From contig NZ_CP077311.1 in NCBI RefSeq assembly GCF_019048265.1, positions 854,501 to 918,500 of the forward strand: a DNA stretch of 64,000 bases. Reading direction: 5' to 3'. The notes below the pieces were generated by a model. That model did no database searches, was not told the DNA's origin, and saw only the letters and a program-made list of their open reading frames with translations. A program made the translations under genes and the position numbers. This DNA is from Aeromonas sp. FDAARGOS 1405. Its GTDB lineage: Bacteria > Pseudomonadota > Gammaproteobacteria > Enterobacterales > Aeromonadaceae. The first letter of the stretch is position 1. Each line of letters begins with the position of its first letter. Below are positions 26,860-36,924 of this stretch, in pieces.

Positions 26860-27752
26860 CAGCGAGTGGCTCCTGCGGCGGAGGCAGCCGTTGCCACCCG
26901 TTCGCCATTCTCATCATCGTGTACTTCGGGTTTCTTGTCGGTCCACAGCAGCAGCAGATAGCGCAGCCTGTCCAGCTCGACCAGCGGCTTGGCCTCGACC
27001 TGGGCGAAGGGCTTGCCCTCCACATATTCAGAGCGGGTCACGGTCGCCACCGGATAACCTTCAGGGAAACGGCCACCCAGACCGGAGGTGACCAACAGAT
27101 CCCCCACCTGAATATCGGTGTTGCGCGGCAGGTTACGCAGCTCCAACTTGTCGAGCTCACCACTGCCGGAGGCGATGGCGCGCAAGTCGTTGCGCAGCAC
27201 CCGCACCGGAATGCCGTGGCTGGAGTCGGTTATCAGCAGCACGCGACTGGTGGTGGAGCCCACGTGGAGCACCTGACCAATCACACCCTGATCGTTGATC
27301 ACCGCCTGACCGTTATAGACGCCATCCAGCGCCCCCTTGTTGATCAGCACCTGATGGCTGAAGGGGTCGGAATCCACCGACAGCAGCTCGGCCACCATCT
27401 TGCGGGACTCTTTGTGCACCGGCGAACCGAGCAGCTCGCGCAGACGCTGGTTCTCGTGCTCCAGATGATCCATCTTGAGCAGGCGAGAGCGCAGGGTAAA
27501 CAGCTGTTGCTCCTGCTGCTTGGTCTGCTCGATGAGATCGGCACGGGTCTGCACCTGGGTCGACATGGTGTCGAGCAGGGTACCGGGCGCATTGGCCATG
27601 TATTGCAGGGGACTGACTAACGAACTGAGGTAGACGCGGACATGGGTAAACACACCGAAGCGGGAGTCCGCGACGATGGCAGCAATGGAGATGATGACGG
27701 CGAGAAACAACCGTAACTGAAGCGAAGGGCCTCTACCAAAAATGGGTTTCAT
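26859..27752 (-). CDS. mreC: Rod-shape protein MreC
   Basis: A 297-residue bitopic protein of the elongasome. A single N-terminal membrane segment (residues about 12-30) is followed by a coiled coil (residues about 70-110, QEQQLFTLRSRLLKMDHLEHE) and the periplasmic double beta-barrel domain (VLINKGALDGVYNGQAVIND..., GDLLVTSGLGGRFPEGYPV). It links cytoplasmic MreB to PBP2/RodA. It is separated from mreB by a terminator-like hairpin and overlaps mreD by one base. Confidence 0.96.
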   Translation of the reverse strand: MKPIFGRGPSLQLRLFLAVIISIAAIVADSRFGVFTHVRVYLSSLVSPLQYMANAPGTLLDTMSTQVQTRADLIEQTKQQEQQLFTLRSRLLKMDHLEHENQRLRELLGSPVHKESRKMVAELLSVDSDPFSHQVLINKGALDGVYNGQAVINDQGVIGQVLHVGSTTSRVLLITDSSHGIPVRVLRNDLRAIASGSGELDKLELRNLPRNTDIQVGDLLVTSGLGGRFPEGYPVATVTRSEYVEGKPFAQVEAKPLVELDRLRYLLLLWTDKKPEVHDDENGERVATAASAAGATR

Positions 27753-27760
27753 GGGTCGTC

Positions 27761-27787
27761 AAAAAAGAGCCGGCACGCTGGCCGGCT
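27761..27787 (-). terminator. Terminator-like hairpin between mreB and mreC
   Basis: On the minus strand AGCCGGC, loop CAGCGT, GCCGGCT followed by CTTTTTT. It lies entirely in the 42-base mreB-mreC gap, so it should lower mreCD transcription relative to mreB. Confidence 0.8.
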
Positions 27788-27794
27788 TTGGGTC

Positions 27795-28877
<1,083 letters not shown>

Positions 28878-28880
28878 CTA

Positions 28881-28909
28881 ACTTTACCAATGCCCACCCC
28901 AATCGGCAA
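28881..28909 (-). promoter_or_regulatory. Predicted mreB sigma-70 promoter
   Basis: On the minus strand TTGCCG (28909-28904), a 17-base spacer, and TAAAGT (28886-28881), each matching 4 of 6 consensus bases. It lies 46 bases before the mreB ATG. Confidence 0.45.
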
Positions 28910-29002
28910 GCGCTCAAACTGTCGCCAATCAATCAGGCGCGACAAAAATGCGAGTCATCACTCACTCGCACACGCTTGCAAACACTAATAAACAAGGATT
29001 TA

Positions 29003-29027
29003 GGGGGATGCTGCTGAGCCATCCCCC
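29003..29027 (-). terminator. Terminator-like hairpin after mshQ
   Basis: GGGGGATG, loop of about 9 bases, CATCCCCC on the minus strand, 12 bases past the mshQ stop. The T run after it is short, so termination may be partial. Confidence 0.6.
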
Positions 29028-29039
29028 CTTTCACATTAT

Positions 29040-32000
29040 TCAATGCAATACTTCGCGCCGATAAATAATTCTGTCATTACCACGGCTGGAGCCGAAAATG
29101 GCCTCCCCCTGCAGGTTGCCGTCATTGGCACTCGTTGGGTCAGACAACCAGAGTGGCGATGATGGCTGTTTTGCCAAATCGACCTTGTAGGGGATGCGCA
29201 CCGAGATGTCCGGCTTGGCAAAGTGGAACAGGATCTCCCCGTCTTTCGCCAGTGCAGCCTCCCCACCCGGTGCCGAACTGCCCAACCCCAGCTTTATCTT
29301 GCGACCCGCCCCCAGCTCCAGGTCACGGCTGGCCCCATCAAAGGTGTGACTCGGGTTGAGGAAAGTGAACCCCTGATTGGCCAAAGAGAGCTGGGTACAT
29401 TGATCTTCCTTGTTCAACAACCAGTTGCCCGCTTCGTAATATTGCATCTGCTGCGGAATGGCCAGCGGCGCCGAGGCCAGGCCTGCCTCCGTGCCCGCCT
29501 GCAGGCGGCCGAAATAGGCTTTCATTGGCACACTGTCGATTAAACGGGCATTACAACCGCGGCCACTGCAGTTACCCACTACGGCATCATTGAAATTCGG
29601 GCTGGCAATCAGCGTTCTGTCGCCATCGTTATCCCTCATATAAAGGCCAAACAGCAAAGAGTTGTAGGGACCATCCGGTTGCGTGTCAGAGAGGCGCACA
29701 AACTCGCTGCTACCGGCAGTCAAAGTCGCCCGGCCATTTAGCCATGGCAACGGCTGCAAACTGCGCAAGCGGTTCGACAGGGATTTACCATCCAGGTTAT
29801 TGGCAACCGAGATAAAAGCACTCCCCTTGGCAAAGGGCCCCGTATAATTCAGGGTCTGTACACCCGTTGTGTTACGAGCCAGCACATCCAGCGCAATGCC
29901 AAAGGGCTGGCCCATGTAGGAGAACGCATTGCAGGCCGGCACGATATCACCGCTGACCAGATTGAAGTCGGCAGGAATAAAACGCCCCACCGGCTGGCTC
30001 TGGGCTGATGGGATGGTGTAATTGAAGTAGCCATTGGCTGGTGGCGTCGCCGTCATCCGGAACACTCCCACCTCGCTCACAGTCTGGCTAAGGCTATTGA
30101 CACTGTTGGTCGCTGCCACGTGGTTGTAAGTAGAAGTACCCAATACGGCATTGGAGCCGGGGCTTGGTGCCACCAAGGTGCTACCCAAGCCAATGCCACT
30201 CAGCACAAAGTTGGGCGTAGTCTGATTTCCTGCGCAGATATCCCCATCATTAGCCGACTCCCAGGCCATCGCCTTGATATCTACCTGAAACGTCTCCCCC
30301 GCTTTTTTGAAGACTGGACAGCTGCTATCACCTGCCGCGCATACCCCTTGCGGAGGGGTAATGCACAAGCCCACCGGACGCGCTACAAACTGATCCGCGC
30401 CGAGCATCACCAGACCGGCTTCACTGCCGGTACCATCATAACGGGCATCCAGTTGCACCTTGCCCGCGTCCGGGTACTTAACCGTTATGGTCGACTGCCC
30501 CTGAGCATCGAATGCGAGGGAGAGCGGCGTTGCAGCGCCCTGACTGGCACCAATCGTACTGCTGTTGACGCTCATCTGGCTGTTATAGGGGTTACTGGTG
30601 GGGGTGATATAGCTACCCCAGAACTTGACGCTCTTGCTCTGGTTGGCAAACCCCGGCACGCACTGCCTGGTCACGTCGCTCTTCTTGACCGCCTTGATGG
30701 TCACCGTCTGCGGCTGGTTCGAGTAGGTGTCGGGCACGTCGAAGATAAATCCGCTGTCGGCAAAGGTGAGCGTACAGGCAGCCGCACTCTTGGCGCCACC
30801 GCCAACCCGGCACAGGGTGGTACTCAACGGTTTGGTCGAGGGCGTCGAGCCGCTGACCCCGACGGTCACCGTACCGGCGGTATTCTGTCGCAGCGCCAGC
30901 GTGGTGGTTCCTCCGCTGAAGCTCACTTGATTGCCTCCCACCCAACCACCGCTGGTACTCGTTGCGGGTTGCAGGGTGGCAGTCACGGGCTCGGTCACCA
31001 ACAGGCTGCAGTCGGCATTGGCACAGGCCCGAATGGTCAGGGTTTCAGGGTTGCAGGTCAGCGCATTGCCGCTGTGATCGAATTCGAAATGATCGATCTG
31101 GGTGCCCACTGGACTGGAACGCAGCGCACAGATCCGCACGTTATCGATCTCGTGGAAGTTGGTCACCGACCCGGTGGACCCAGTCAATGACAGCAGGAAG
31201 TTGCCCGGTACTGTCGCTTGGCCGGTCTGGCTCGTCATGTTGATTGGACCAACGAGCGTACGAAACCCGTCACCGCTATCCCGTTCGACGGTGGCCACCG
31301 AGTTGCCCGCCGTGCGAGAGTCGACCGTAATGCGATAGCGGTGGGGGCGATTGCTGTTGGTACCGCTGTCGACGGTCGGGTTGAGATTGCTGGCGGTTCC
31401 GGCCAGGTAGCGGTAACCGGAGGTACCGGAGCCGGATCCGCGAATAGAGACGGCCTGCGGTCGGGAGCCGATATTATAAGACCCCCCCTCATTGGCGTAG
31501 TTGCCGTATTCGTCGATCCCGACACCAAGCCAGCCGCCCGCAAAACCACTGATCCCGGTCTTGAAACCGTATCCTAGGGGGCCACCAAACGCACCTGGTT
31601 GTGGCGTCAGGGTGGCATCCGAGAGCACCACCGCCATGCCATCCGCCCCGCTTGTGCCGGAAGTCTTGTAGGCGTATTGATCGAACTCGACCGTCACCAG
31701 GTTACCAGCCCCGGGGAAGAGGCGCTGGAAAGTGGCCGACGTGGCCTGGTTGGTGACGTTCTGGGTAAGACGCAGGCGACCATTCTGCACCGATGGCAAT
31801 GTGCTGTTGTTGCGCTGAGCCACGACCCAACTGTCGGGGTTGATCTGGCTGCTTTCGAAACCGTCGACAAAACAGGTCAGCATCGGCGGAAGTACCGCTT
31901 CATTGATGCTGGACTGGGCATCCATGGCCAGATAGCGGGCCGTCACCCTGCCATAGACGGTGGCATTATTGTTCATGGTGAGCTTCCCATCGGCATAGAG

Positions 32001-32696
32001 ATAACCATAAAACGTGGTGCGGTTGTCGATCACCATGTCGTTATAGTTAACCCAGATGAGACTGCCCTGATTATTGGCATTGATATTGACCGTATTGACC
32101 AGCTTGACATCCTGATTGACGAAAATCCGGGTGGTGCCACTGCCTGAGAGACGGATGGTACCGCTGTCCAGAATCAGCTTGTCGATGAAGTAATCCCCCT
32201 CCCCCAGCACCAGGATCGCGTTGTTGCGCACTGTCAGCGTCTTGATCAGGTAGGTGCTGCGGCTGGGGAACGTCATAGTGCAGTTTTCTACCGTCATCGC
32301 ACCATAAGAGGTACTGGAAGCCGTTTGCGCACCGAACGAACAGAGCTGGGTCGAATTGGAGGTGATGGCGGGAAAAGCATTATTCCCGCTCAGGGACAGC
32401 CCGCGGATATCTTTGCCAGTAACGCTACAAACCATGTAGCCGCCAGTACCATCATCGCAGCGCGGCGTATTGTTCTGATCCGGCTGGATGGAGCAGAAGT
32501 TGAGAGGCAAACCGCCGGAACCGTTGATCTTGGCGTTGTTGAGTTGGCTAAGCTGGTAGCCGCTAATCTGATGGCAAACGTTATTGTTGTTGCCATGATG
32601 CCCTTGCACCACATCCGGAAAGAGCGTGCCTGTGTCGATAGGGTCGAAGGCCCAGACATGGCCAGTAAAGAGGGCAAGCGCCCATACCCATTTCAT
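29040..32696 (-). CDS. mshQ: MshQ, large lectin-like surface protein of the MSHA pilus
   Basis: A 1218-residue exported protein, the last gene of the pilus operon. A signal peptide covers about residues 1-16 (MKWVWALALFTGHVWA). Residues about 90-260 hold repeated beta-strand segments rich in Asn (LTVRNNAIL, MTMNNNATVYG-type). Residues about 270-520 look like an L-type lectin/LamG fold (CFVDGFESS..., GVGIDEYGNYANEGG). From about 600 to the end comes the DUF6701 region typical of MshQ. It is probably a pilus-tip or surface adhesin. The gene overlaps mshP by four bases (ATGA). Function in binding is inference from fold and position. Confidence 0.88.
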   Translation of the reverse strand: MKWVWALALFTGHVWAFDPIDTGTLFPDVVQGHHGNNNNVCHQISGYQLSQLNNAKINGSGGLPLNFCSIQPDQNNTPRCDDGTGGYMVCSVTGKDIRGLSLSGNNAFPAITSNSTQLCSFGAQTASSTSYGAMTVENCTMTFPSRSTYLIKTLTVRNNAILVLGEGDYFIDKLILDSGTIRLSGSGTTRIFVNQDVKLVNTVNINANNQGSLIWVNYNDMVIDNRTTFYGYLYADGKLTMNNNATVYGRVTARYLAMDAQSSINEAVLPPMLTCFVDGFESSQINPDSWVVAQRNNSTLPSVQNGRLRLTQNVTNQATSATFQRLFPGAGNLVTVEFDQYAYKTSGTSGADGMAVVLSDATLTPQPGAFGGPLGYGFKTGISGFAGGWLGVGIDEYGNYANEGGSYNIGSRPQAVSIRGSGSGTSGYRYLAGTASNLNPTVDSGTNSNRPHRYRITVDSRTAGNSVATVERDSGDGFRTLVGPINMTSQTGQATVPGNFLLSLTGSTGSVTNFHEIDNVRICALRSSPVGTQIDHFEFDHSGNALTCNPETLTIRACANADCSLLVTEPVTATLQPATSTSGGWVGGNQVSFSGGTTTLALRQNTAGTVTVGVSGSTPSTKPLSTTLCRVGGGAKSAAACTLTFADSGFIFDVPDTYSNQPQTVTIKAVKKSDVTRQCVPGFANQSKSVKFWGSYITPTSNPYNSQMSVNSSTIGASQGAATPLSLAFDAQGQSTITVKYPDAGKVQLDARYDGTGSEAGLVMLGADQFVARPVGLCITPPQGVCAAGDSSCPVFKKAGETFQVDIKAMAWESANDGDICAGNQTTPNFVLSGIGLGSTLVAPSPGSNAVLGTSTYNHVAATNSVNSLSQTVSEVGVFRMTATPPANGYFNYTIPSAQSQPVGRFIPADFNLVSGDIVPACNAFSYMGQPFGIALDVLARNTTGVQTLNYTGPFAKGSAFISVANNLDGKSLSNRLRSLQPLPWLNGRATLTAGSSEFVRLSDTQPDGPYNSLLFGLYMRDNDGDRTLIASPNFNDAVVGNCSGRGCNARLIDSVPMKAYFGRLQAGTEAGLASAPLAIPQQMQYYEAGNWLLNKEDQCTQLSLANQGFTFLNPSHTFDGASRDLELGAGRKIKLGLGSSAPGGEAALAKDGEILFHFAKPDISVRIPYKVDLAKQPSSPLWLSDPTSANDGNLQGEAIFGSSRGNDRIIYRREVLH

Positions 32697-33166
32697 TGTC
32701 CGCCTCCGTCATACGCTTCAAGCATCAGAGTTCTGCTCACGGCAAAATCGGGACTCGCACTATCCAGTTCAGAGGAACCACAGGTTCCGACACTCTCGAG
32801 ACGATAGCCATTAGTCACGGCACCGTTATAGGTCACCGGAACCTGAGTGCAACGCACAGCAACTTGGCACTGCACCAGACCGGTAACGCCGGTGAACGAG
32901 GGGGTCGGGCTGATCCAGTCACAACGATCCTGGGGAGATGGCGCAGCAGGCCGGTTCGGAAACAGCTGATACAGAGCAATCTCCAGCCCGCTCTGGGCGG
33001 CCAGCAGGGCCCGCACGCTGCGCACCTCCACGGTATTTTTCTCGCCGCTATCGACCAGAAAACGGCCCATGGCAGCCGCCAGCAGTGCCATCACCACAAT
33101 CACAAACAGGGCGATCATCAAGGCACTGCCTCGCATCCGTCCGAAAGCCTGTGGATCAGGGCACAT
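32693..33166 (-). CDS. mshP: MshP, MSHA biogenesis protein
   Basis: A 157-residue pilus-associated protein with one N-terminal hydrophobic segment (SALMIALFVIVVMALLAAAM, residues about 14-33) preceded by RMRG, resembling PilX-type minor pilin-like proteins that lack the usual FTLIE motif. Four cysteines lie in the C-terminal half and may form disulfides. It overlaps mshO by 11 bases and mshQ by 4. GAGG eight bases before the ATG at 33166 supports that start; an internal ATG at 33136 is an alternative. Confidence 0.85.
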   Translation of the reverse strand: MCPDPQAFGRMRGSALMIALFVIVVMALLAAAMGRFLVDSGEKNTVEVRSVRALLAAQSGLEIALYQLFPNRPAAPSPQDRCDWISPTPSFTGVTGLVQCQVAVRCTQVPVTYNGAVTNGYRLESVGTCGSSELDSASPDFAVSRTLMLEAYDGGGQ

Positions 33167-34085
33167 TGAACACCTCTATCTTGTGGTTGAAGGTGACCGA
33201 CTCCCCCTTGCGTTCGAACACAAAGCGCATGCCAAACTCCCCTTCGGCGTTAAACGCCGAGGTTTCCCGATAGAAGGTTCCAATACGAAGGGAATCGGCC
33301 ATCAATACGCCTTGTGCAGGTAAGGATGCTCCAATGGGGGCAGTGGCACGGATCAGCGTGTTTCCTTCCACACAGTAACGTACCTGCTGGTTGGCAAAGT
33401 AGACCCGGCTGCCCGGAGAGAGACCAGCTAGGCTCTCGGCACTGGTATAGCGGATGGTTTGCGCTCCGGATACGGGCGTCAGCACATCCGTGACCTTGGC
33501 CACGCAGCGGCCATAATCGCAGCCAGCCGTGAGCGAACCGGCATTTTTGTCCGGCACAGGGAAGACGATCAGCTGATCATTTTTTTTGACGGCGGTGGCA
33601 TCCACATCCAGTGGGTTGGCAGCAGAAGCCGGGGTCGCCATCACCAGCTCAAGGGTGGCCGTGCTCCCCGACATAGCACGGTTAAGCGCCAGATAGCGGC
33701 TGGAGGTGCTGATGGGCCAAAACCGCAGACAGGCACCGGAGTCGACCCATGCCCCGCCAGTCGTCTCGATCCGCTCCGATCCCGGCACCGCATCGCGCAG
33801 TTCGCGGTTAAGCCGCTCCATGGCGAAGCGGGCATCGCTCATCAGCTGCTCACGGCTGCTGGCATCGCCATAAATCTGGGTACCGATACCGATAAACTGG
33901 CTGGTAAAGGTCGCCATTATCCCGAGCAGCAGGATGACCATCACCAGCTCGACCAGGGTAAAGCCACGGTTACCCCGAGGTTTGTGGTAGGTTCGATTGG
34001 CCACCAGGCGTAATCTGGCGCCGGAGTTGGCTAGGGGCGCTGATATTCTGGTAGAGAGGCAACCCCCGACAGCAGAGCGATCCAT
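33156..34085 (-). CDS. mshO: MshO, minor prepilin
   Basis: A minor prepilin of the PilW type. The prepilin peptidase site is NRG|FTLVELVMVILLLGIMA, followed by a hydrophobic helix and a globular pilin domain. From the ATG at 34085 the leader is 41 residues, unusually long. A GTG at 34004 (VANRTYHKPRGNRG) would give a 14-residue leader and may be the true start, though no strong ribosome site precedes either. The ATG overlaps the mshD stop (TGATG), which favours it by coupling. The product likely primes pilus assembly with MshD, MshC and MshB. Confidence 0.9.
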   Translation of the reverse strand: MDRSAVGGCLSTRISAPLANSGARLRLVANRTYHKPRGNRGFTLVELVMVILLLGIMATFTSQFIGIGTQIYGDASSREQLMSDARFAMERLNRELRDAVPGSERIETTGGAWVDSGACLRFWPISTSSRYLALNRAMSGSTATLELVMATPASAANPLDVDATAVKKNDQLIVFPVPDKNAGSLTAGCDYGRCVAKVTDVLTPVSGAQTIRYTSAESLAGLSPGSRVYFANQQVRYCVEGNTLIRATAPIGASLPAQGVLMADSLRIGTFYRETSAFNAEGEFGMRFVFERKGESVTFNHKIEVFNVP

Positions 34086-34708
34086 CAGTAGTTCCCCCGG
34101 TAGAAGGAGAAGTCGAGCACGCTCTGATCCGGTAGCTTGATCTGCAGATCAATACGCTTACCCACAGAACAGGGTGCGGCACAACTCTTGAAGGTGCCGT
34201 CGCTGAAATCGGCTCCACTCACCGCAATTTTCACCTGATAGTTGCGATACTCCTCGCTACTGACTCCCACCTCAGTTTGGGTCAGCGTGTTGGCATCCAC
34301 CCAGCTACCTGCGGTATCGAAATCATCCACATCGTTATAGGCATAGGATGCGGGCTCGCCATCAGGACCATATTGACTAGGCTGCCAACCAGCAATCGTC
34401 GGAGCAGGAGGTTGCTGGGTACATGCCACGCCAACAGGGCAACTGCAATCCCCATAAAATTGGCCATTAAAGGTCTCGCCACAACGATAACGACCACCGT
34501 TATGATCCGAATGTTCATCAAACGACTTTTGCAGGATCTCGCCGGAGAGGCGCTGGGCAAGCTGGGCGGCGCGCACCTGCTGCACCGGATCCACTGCCTG
34601 AGGTGCTTGATTGATAAGTAACCCCAACATACCGGTCAAGGCCACGGCCAGCAGCACGATGCCGAGGATCAGCTCAATCAGGGTAAAACCACGCTTAAGG
34701 GATCTCAT
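34085..34708 (-). CDS. mshD: MshD, minor prepilin
   Basis: A 207-residue prepilin with a short leader, MRSLKRG|FTLIELILGIVLLAVAL, cleaved after Gly7. The globular part carries many cysteines (RCGETFNGQFYGDCSCP, residues about 73-89, and SCAAPCSVG near the end), suggesting disulfide stabilisation. ATG at 34708 is preceded by GAGGG at good spacing and overlaps the mshC 3' end by 14 bases. Longer upstream starts would run through mshC. Acts with the other minor pilins in initiating the pilus. Confidence 0.92.
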   Translation of the reverse strand: MRSLKRGFTLIELILGIVLLAVALTGMLGLLINQAPQAVDPVQQVRAAQLAQRLSGEILQKSFDEHSDHNGGRYRCGETFNGQFYGDCSCPVGVACTQQPPAPTIAGWQPSQYGPDGEPASYAYNDVDDFDTAGSWVDANTLTQTEVGVSSEEYRNYQVKIAVSGADFSDGTFKSCAAPCSVGKRIDLQIKLPDQSVLDFSFYRGNY

Positions 34709-35183
34709 GGATATATCCCTCTGACTCAATCTGGATACGGCTGGTTTCGCGACCATCTGTGGCTTGCAGCTCGCAGCCACCGGCGCAGCTACCGAGCGGG
34801 CGGCCCATCTGATCAAAGCGGATAACAAAAGGAGGCGTGCCCTTGTTCGAGGAGAGGGAGATCCCGGCTGACAGGGTCACCGGACGGCCACGGGTGAGCT
34901 GATTAGCGTTCCAGCTCGATATAGCCGCAGGATCACCACAAGGGGAGAGCGTGCTGTGGCCAAACTGGCCCTCGTCAACCCGCAGTGAGGTACAACGATT
35001 GGCCGGTTCGTGCATATTGACGGTCTGTACCAGCCGCAGCCGGGTAAGCAGCTCGTCACGCACGGTTTGAGTTTCAAAGCCGCCTTTGCCCAGCCATTTT
35101 GGCACGGCAAAGGCGGCCAGAATCCCGAGTAACAGGATCACCAGTACCAGTTCAATCAGGGTAAAGCCCTTGGTTGCAGGCAT
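34695..35183 (-). CDS. mshC: MshC, minor prepilin
   Basis: A type IV minor prepilin of about 162 residues with leader MPATKG|FTLIELVLVILLLGILA. I chose the ATG at 35183 because GAGAAG lies just upstream and the leader is of standard length. ATG at 35195 and 35240 are in frame, but the last would place a terminator hairpin inside the coding region. The C-terminal half has a CAGGC motif near the end. It follows mshA directly, as in Vibrio, but with a transcription-terminator-like stem in between. Confidence 0.9.
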   Translation of the reverse strand: MPATKGFTLIELVLVILLLGILAAFAVPKWLGKGGFETQTVRDELLTRLRLVQTVNMHEPANRCTSLRVDEGQFGHSTLSPCGDPAAISSWNANQLTRGRPVTLSAGISLSSNKGTPPFVIRFDQMGRPLGSCAGGCELQATDGRETSRIQIESEGYIHEIP

Positions 35184-35200
35184 GGGACTTCTCATCAGGG

Positions 35201-35231
35201 AAAAGAGAAAGCGAGGCCGAAGCCTCGCCTT
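35201..35231 (-). terminator. Terminator-like hairpin right after mshA
   Basis: Minus strand: GGCGAGGC, loop TTCG, GCCTCGC followed by TTTCTCTTTT. It begins ten bases after the mshA stop. It should end most transcripts after the major pilin and let a fraction continue into mshCDOPQ. Confidence 0.8.
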
Positions 35232-35239
35232 TTTAATCA

Positions 35240-35677
35240 TTATTTACCGCATTCAGTACTTACTGCGATGGAGGGTACGCCACCTACAGCAGTAATAGTA
35301 TTCGCATAAGTCACAGCACACTTACTGTTAGGTTCGTTGCTGGGTTTAAAAGTACCAGGAGTACCAGACACTTCACTCCAGCCATCCAGAGCAACAGTTT
35401 TACCTGCATCTGTGGTGAGTGGGTAACCAAATTTGGTGTTAACTGTGGTACCGGCTACAGAAACAGCACCAGAGGTACCCTCAATTCCCAGAATTGCAGC
35501 TTTGCTATATACCAACTGGGAAGAGCTTTGCAGAGATGCTTTGACACCATCTGCAGCTGCTTTACGAGCATCATCCTGCAAATTCAGGAACTTGGGTGCA
35601 GCGGTGACCGCCAGAATACCCAGAATAATGATCACGATAACCAGTTCGATCAGGGTAAAACCCGCCTGTTTTTTCAT
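35240..35677 (-). CDS. mshA: MshA, major MSHA-type pilin
   Basis: The major structural pilin, 145 residues, leader MKKQAG|FTLIELVIVIIILGILAV then APKFLNLQDDARKAA, the standard MshA core helix. The C-terminal half is Ser/Thr/Gly-rich with two cysteines (NSKCAVTYAN and STECGK at the very end) that fit a D-region disulfide loop. ATG at 35677 with GAGGA eight bases upstream; an upstream ATG at 35695 is rejected. A terminator follows, as expected for the most abundant product. Its lower GC content and variable C-terminus suggest a surface-exposed, diversifying part. Confidence 0.95.
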   Translation of the reverse strand: MKKQAGFTLIELVIVIIILGILAVTAAPKFLNLQDDARKAAADGVKASLQSSSQLVYSKAAILGIEGTSGAVSVAGTTVNTKFGYPLTTDAGKTVALDGWSEVSGTPGTFKPSNEPNSKCAVTYANTITAVGGVPSIAVSTECGK

Positions 35678-35691
35678 TTCACTTTCCTCTG

Positions 35692-36357
35692 TCAATTGAT
35701 GTTGGTAGTCACCTGACCGGACGCCGGACGGTAACTGAAACTCATGAATGCATCAGTACTGCCTTGCGGATCCTGATACTTGCCATCGCTGCCCTTACTC
35801 AAACTATTGACCAGATAGTAACGACAGACCGAATCCAGTCCATTACTGCTCACAGTGGCATAGTATTTCAGGTCATTGCCGCTACCGCGTACTTCATTGA
35901 AGTTGGCCGTAGCCTTGGGCGGGTTTTGCAGCAACCCCTCCCAAATCTTGAGACAACGCTCTGCGCTCAGATTGGCCGGATCCACATCCGGATTGCCGCT
36001 GGCAGCAGTATCCATGGGATAGCCGGGAGACAACTCGCCGTTGCTGATCTGGGCATCGGTCGGCGTGGTCAGATAGAAGCGGCTGCCGTCATAGAGCACG
36101 GTATTGAGGCTATCCTGTTTGGCGCGCCCTTCCGCTTCCCACTGGGCCCGCACTAGCGACACTCCTGTTGCAAAACCACCCGAGACGCCCTCGACGCTGG
36201 CCTTTTTCGCCTCGTCGGTTACATCCAGAAAACGGGGCAACGCTGTTACCGCCAGGATCCCCAGGATCACGATAACGATCACCAGCTCAATCAGGGAGAA
36301 GCCGGCGGTCACTCTTGTCATCCCGTTATTTGGCATTGATGGTGCCATTGGTTTCAT
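35692..36357 (-). CDS. mshB: MshB, MshA-like accessory pilin
   Basis: A 221-residue prepilin, cleavage at TAG|FSLIELVIVIVILGILAV with the same APKFL-like core (LPRFLDVTDEAKKAS) as MshA. The leader from the ATG at 36357 is about 19 residues; an ATG at 36321 (MTRVTAG) gives a seven-residue leader and is a serious alternative. GGGAG is seven bases before 36357. Cysteines near residues 133 and 178 may pair. It precedes mshA by 14 bases in the same operon. Confidence 0.9.
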   Translation of the reverse strand: MKPMAPSMPNNGMTRVTAGFSLIELVIVIVILGILAVTALPRFLDVTDEAKKASVEGVSGGFATGVSLVRAQWEAEGRAKQDSLNTVLYDGSRFYLTTPTDAQISNGELSPGYPMDTAASGNPDVDPANLSAERCLKIWEGLLQNPPKATANFNEVRGSGNDLKYYATVSSNGLDSVCRYYLVNSLSKGSDGKYQDPQGSTDAFMSFSYRPASGQVTTNIN

Positions 36358-36440
36358 TTTCATGCTCCCTTGGTAATGGCCGATATTATTTCATGCAGAC
36401 CTAAAAAAATCATGTAGTTGGGTCATATGATTAGCCTCAT

Positions 36441-36902
36441 TCAAGGCTTTTTAATCACTCGCCCGTCGGAAAACAGATAAACCAGCCAATAACCATCCCA
36501 CCCCATCTCGCACCCGCTGCCATCGGGGCGGGCCAGAAACTGCAAGGGTGGCATGCCCCCCTCCGTCTCTCCCACCAACGCCAGCCACAACTGACGACAA
36601 TTTTCTGATGGTGATTGCAGGGGCAACAGTCCGAGTGGCCAGCCACGCTCATCAAATTGCCAACCATGACCCGCGCTATGCAGGGTGTCGGGGCGCCGCT
36701 CATTCAGCCAGATCCCGTGCAAACGCTGTGCCCGCTCCGCAAATTGCTCCCCCAGCAGGGTGAGCGAAAGCTGTTGCGCCTCCTCCCGGTTGATCTGATA
36801 GCTGCGCACCAGGGTCGTGACGATCACCATCAACAGCATTATCACGGCGATCCGCCGATATCCGGCCAGCCAGCGATCATCCTGTTGTGTCTGTCTGTTC
36901 AT
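36441..36902 (-). CDS. mshF: MshF, MSHA biogenesis protein
   Basis: A 153-residue inner-membrane protein with one N-terminal membrane segment (residues about 17-33, IAVIMLLMVIVTTLV) and a periplasmic domain containing two cysteines (ENCRQLWLAL, GSGCEMGWDGYW). The role of MshF is not well defined; its place between mshG and mshB is conserved in MSHA loci. GAGGAG precedes the ATG at 36902, which overlaps the TGA ending the third copy of the mshG tail. Confidence 0.85.
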   Translation of the reverse strand: MNRQTQQDDRWLAGYRRIAVIMLLMVIVTTLVRSYQINREEAQQLSLTLLGEQFAERAQRLHGIWLNERRPDTLHSAGHGWQFDERGWPLGLLPLQSPSENCRQLWLALVGETEGGMPPLQFLARPDGSGCEMGWDGYWLVYLFSDGRVIKKP

Positions 36903-36924
36903 CCACTCCTCGACTCCCTCGCCC

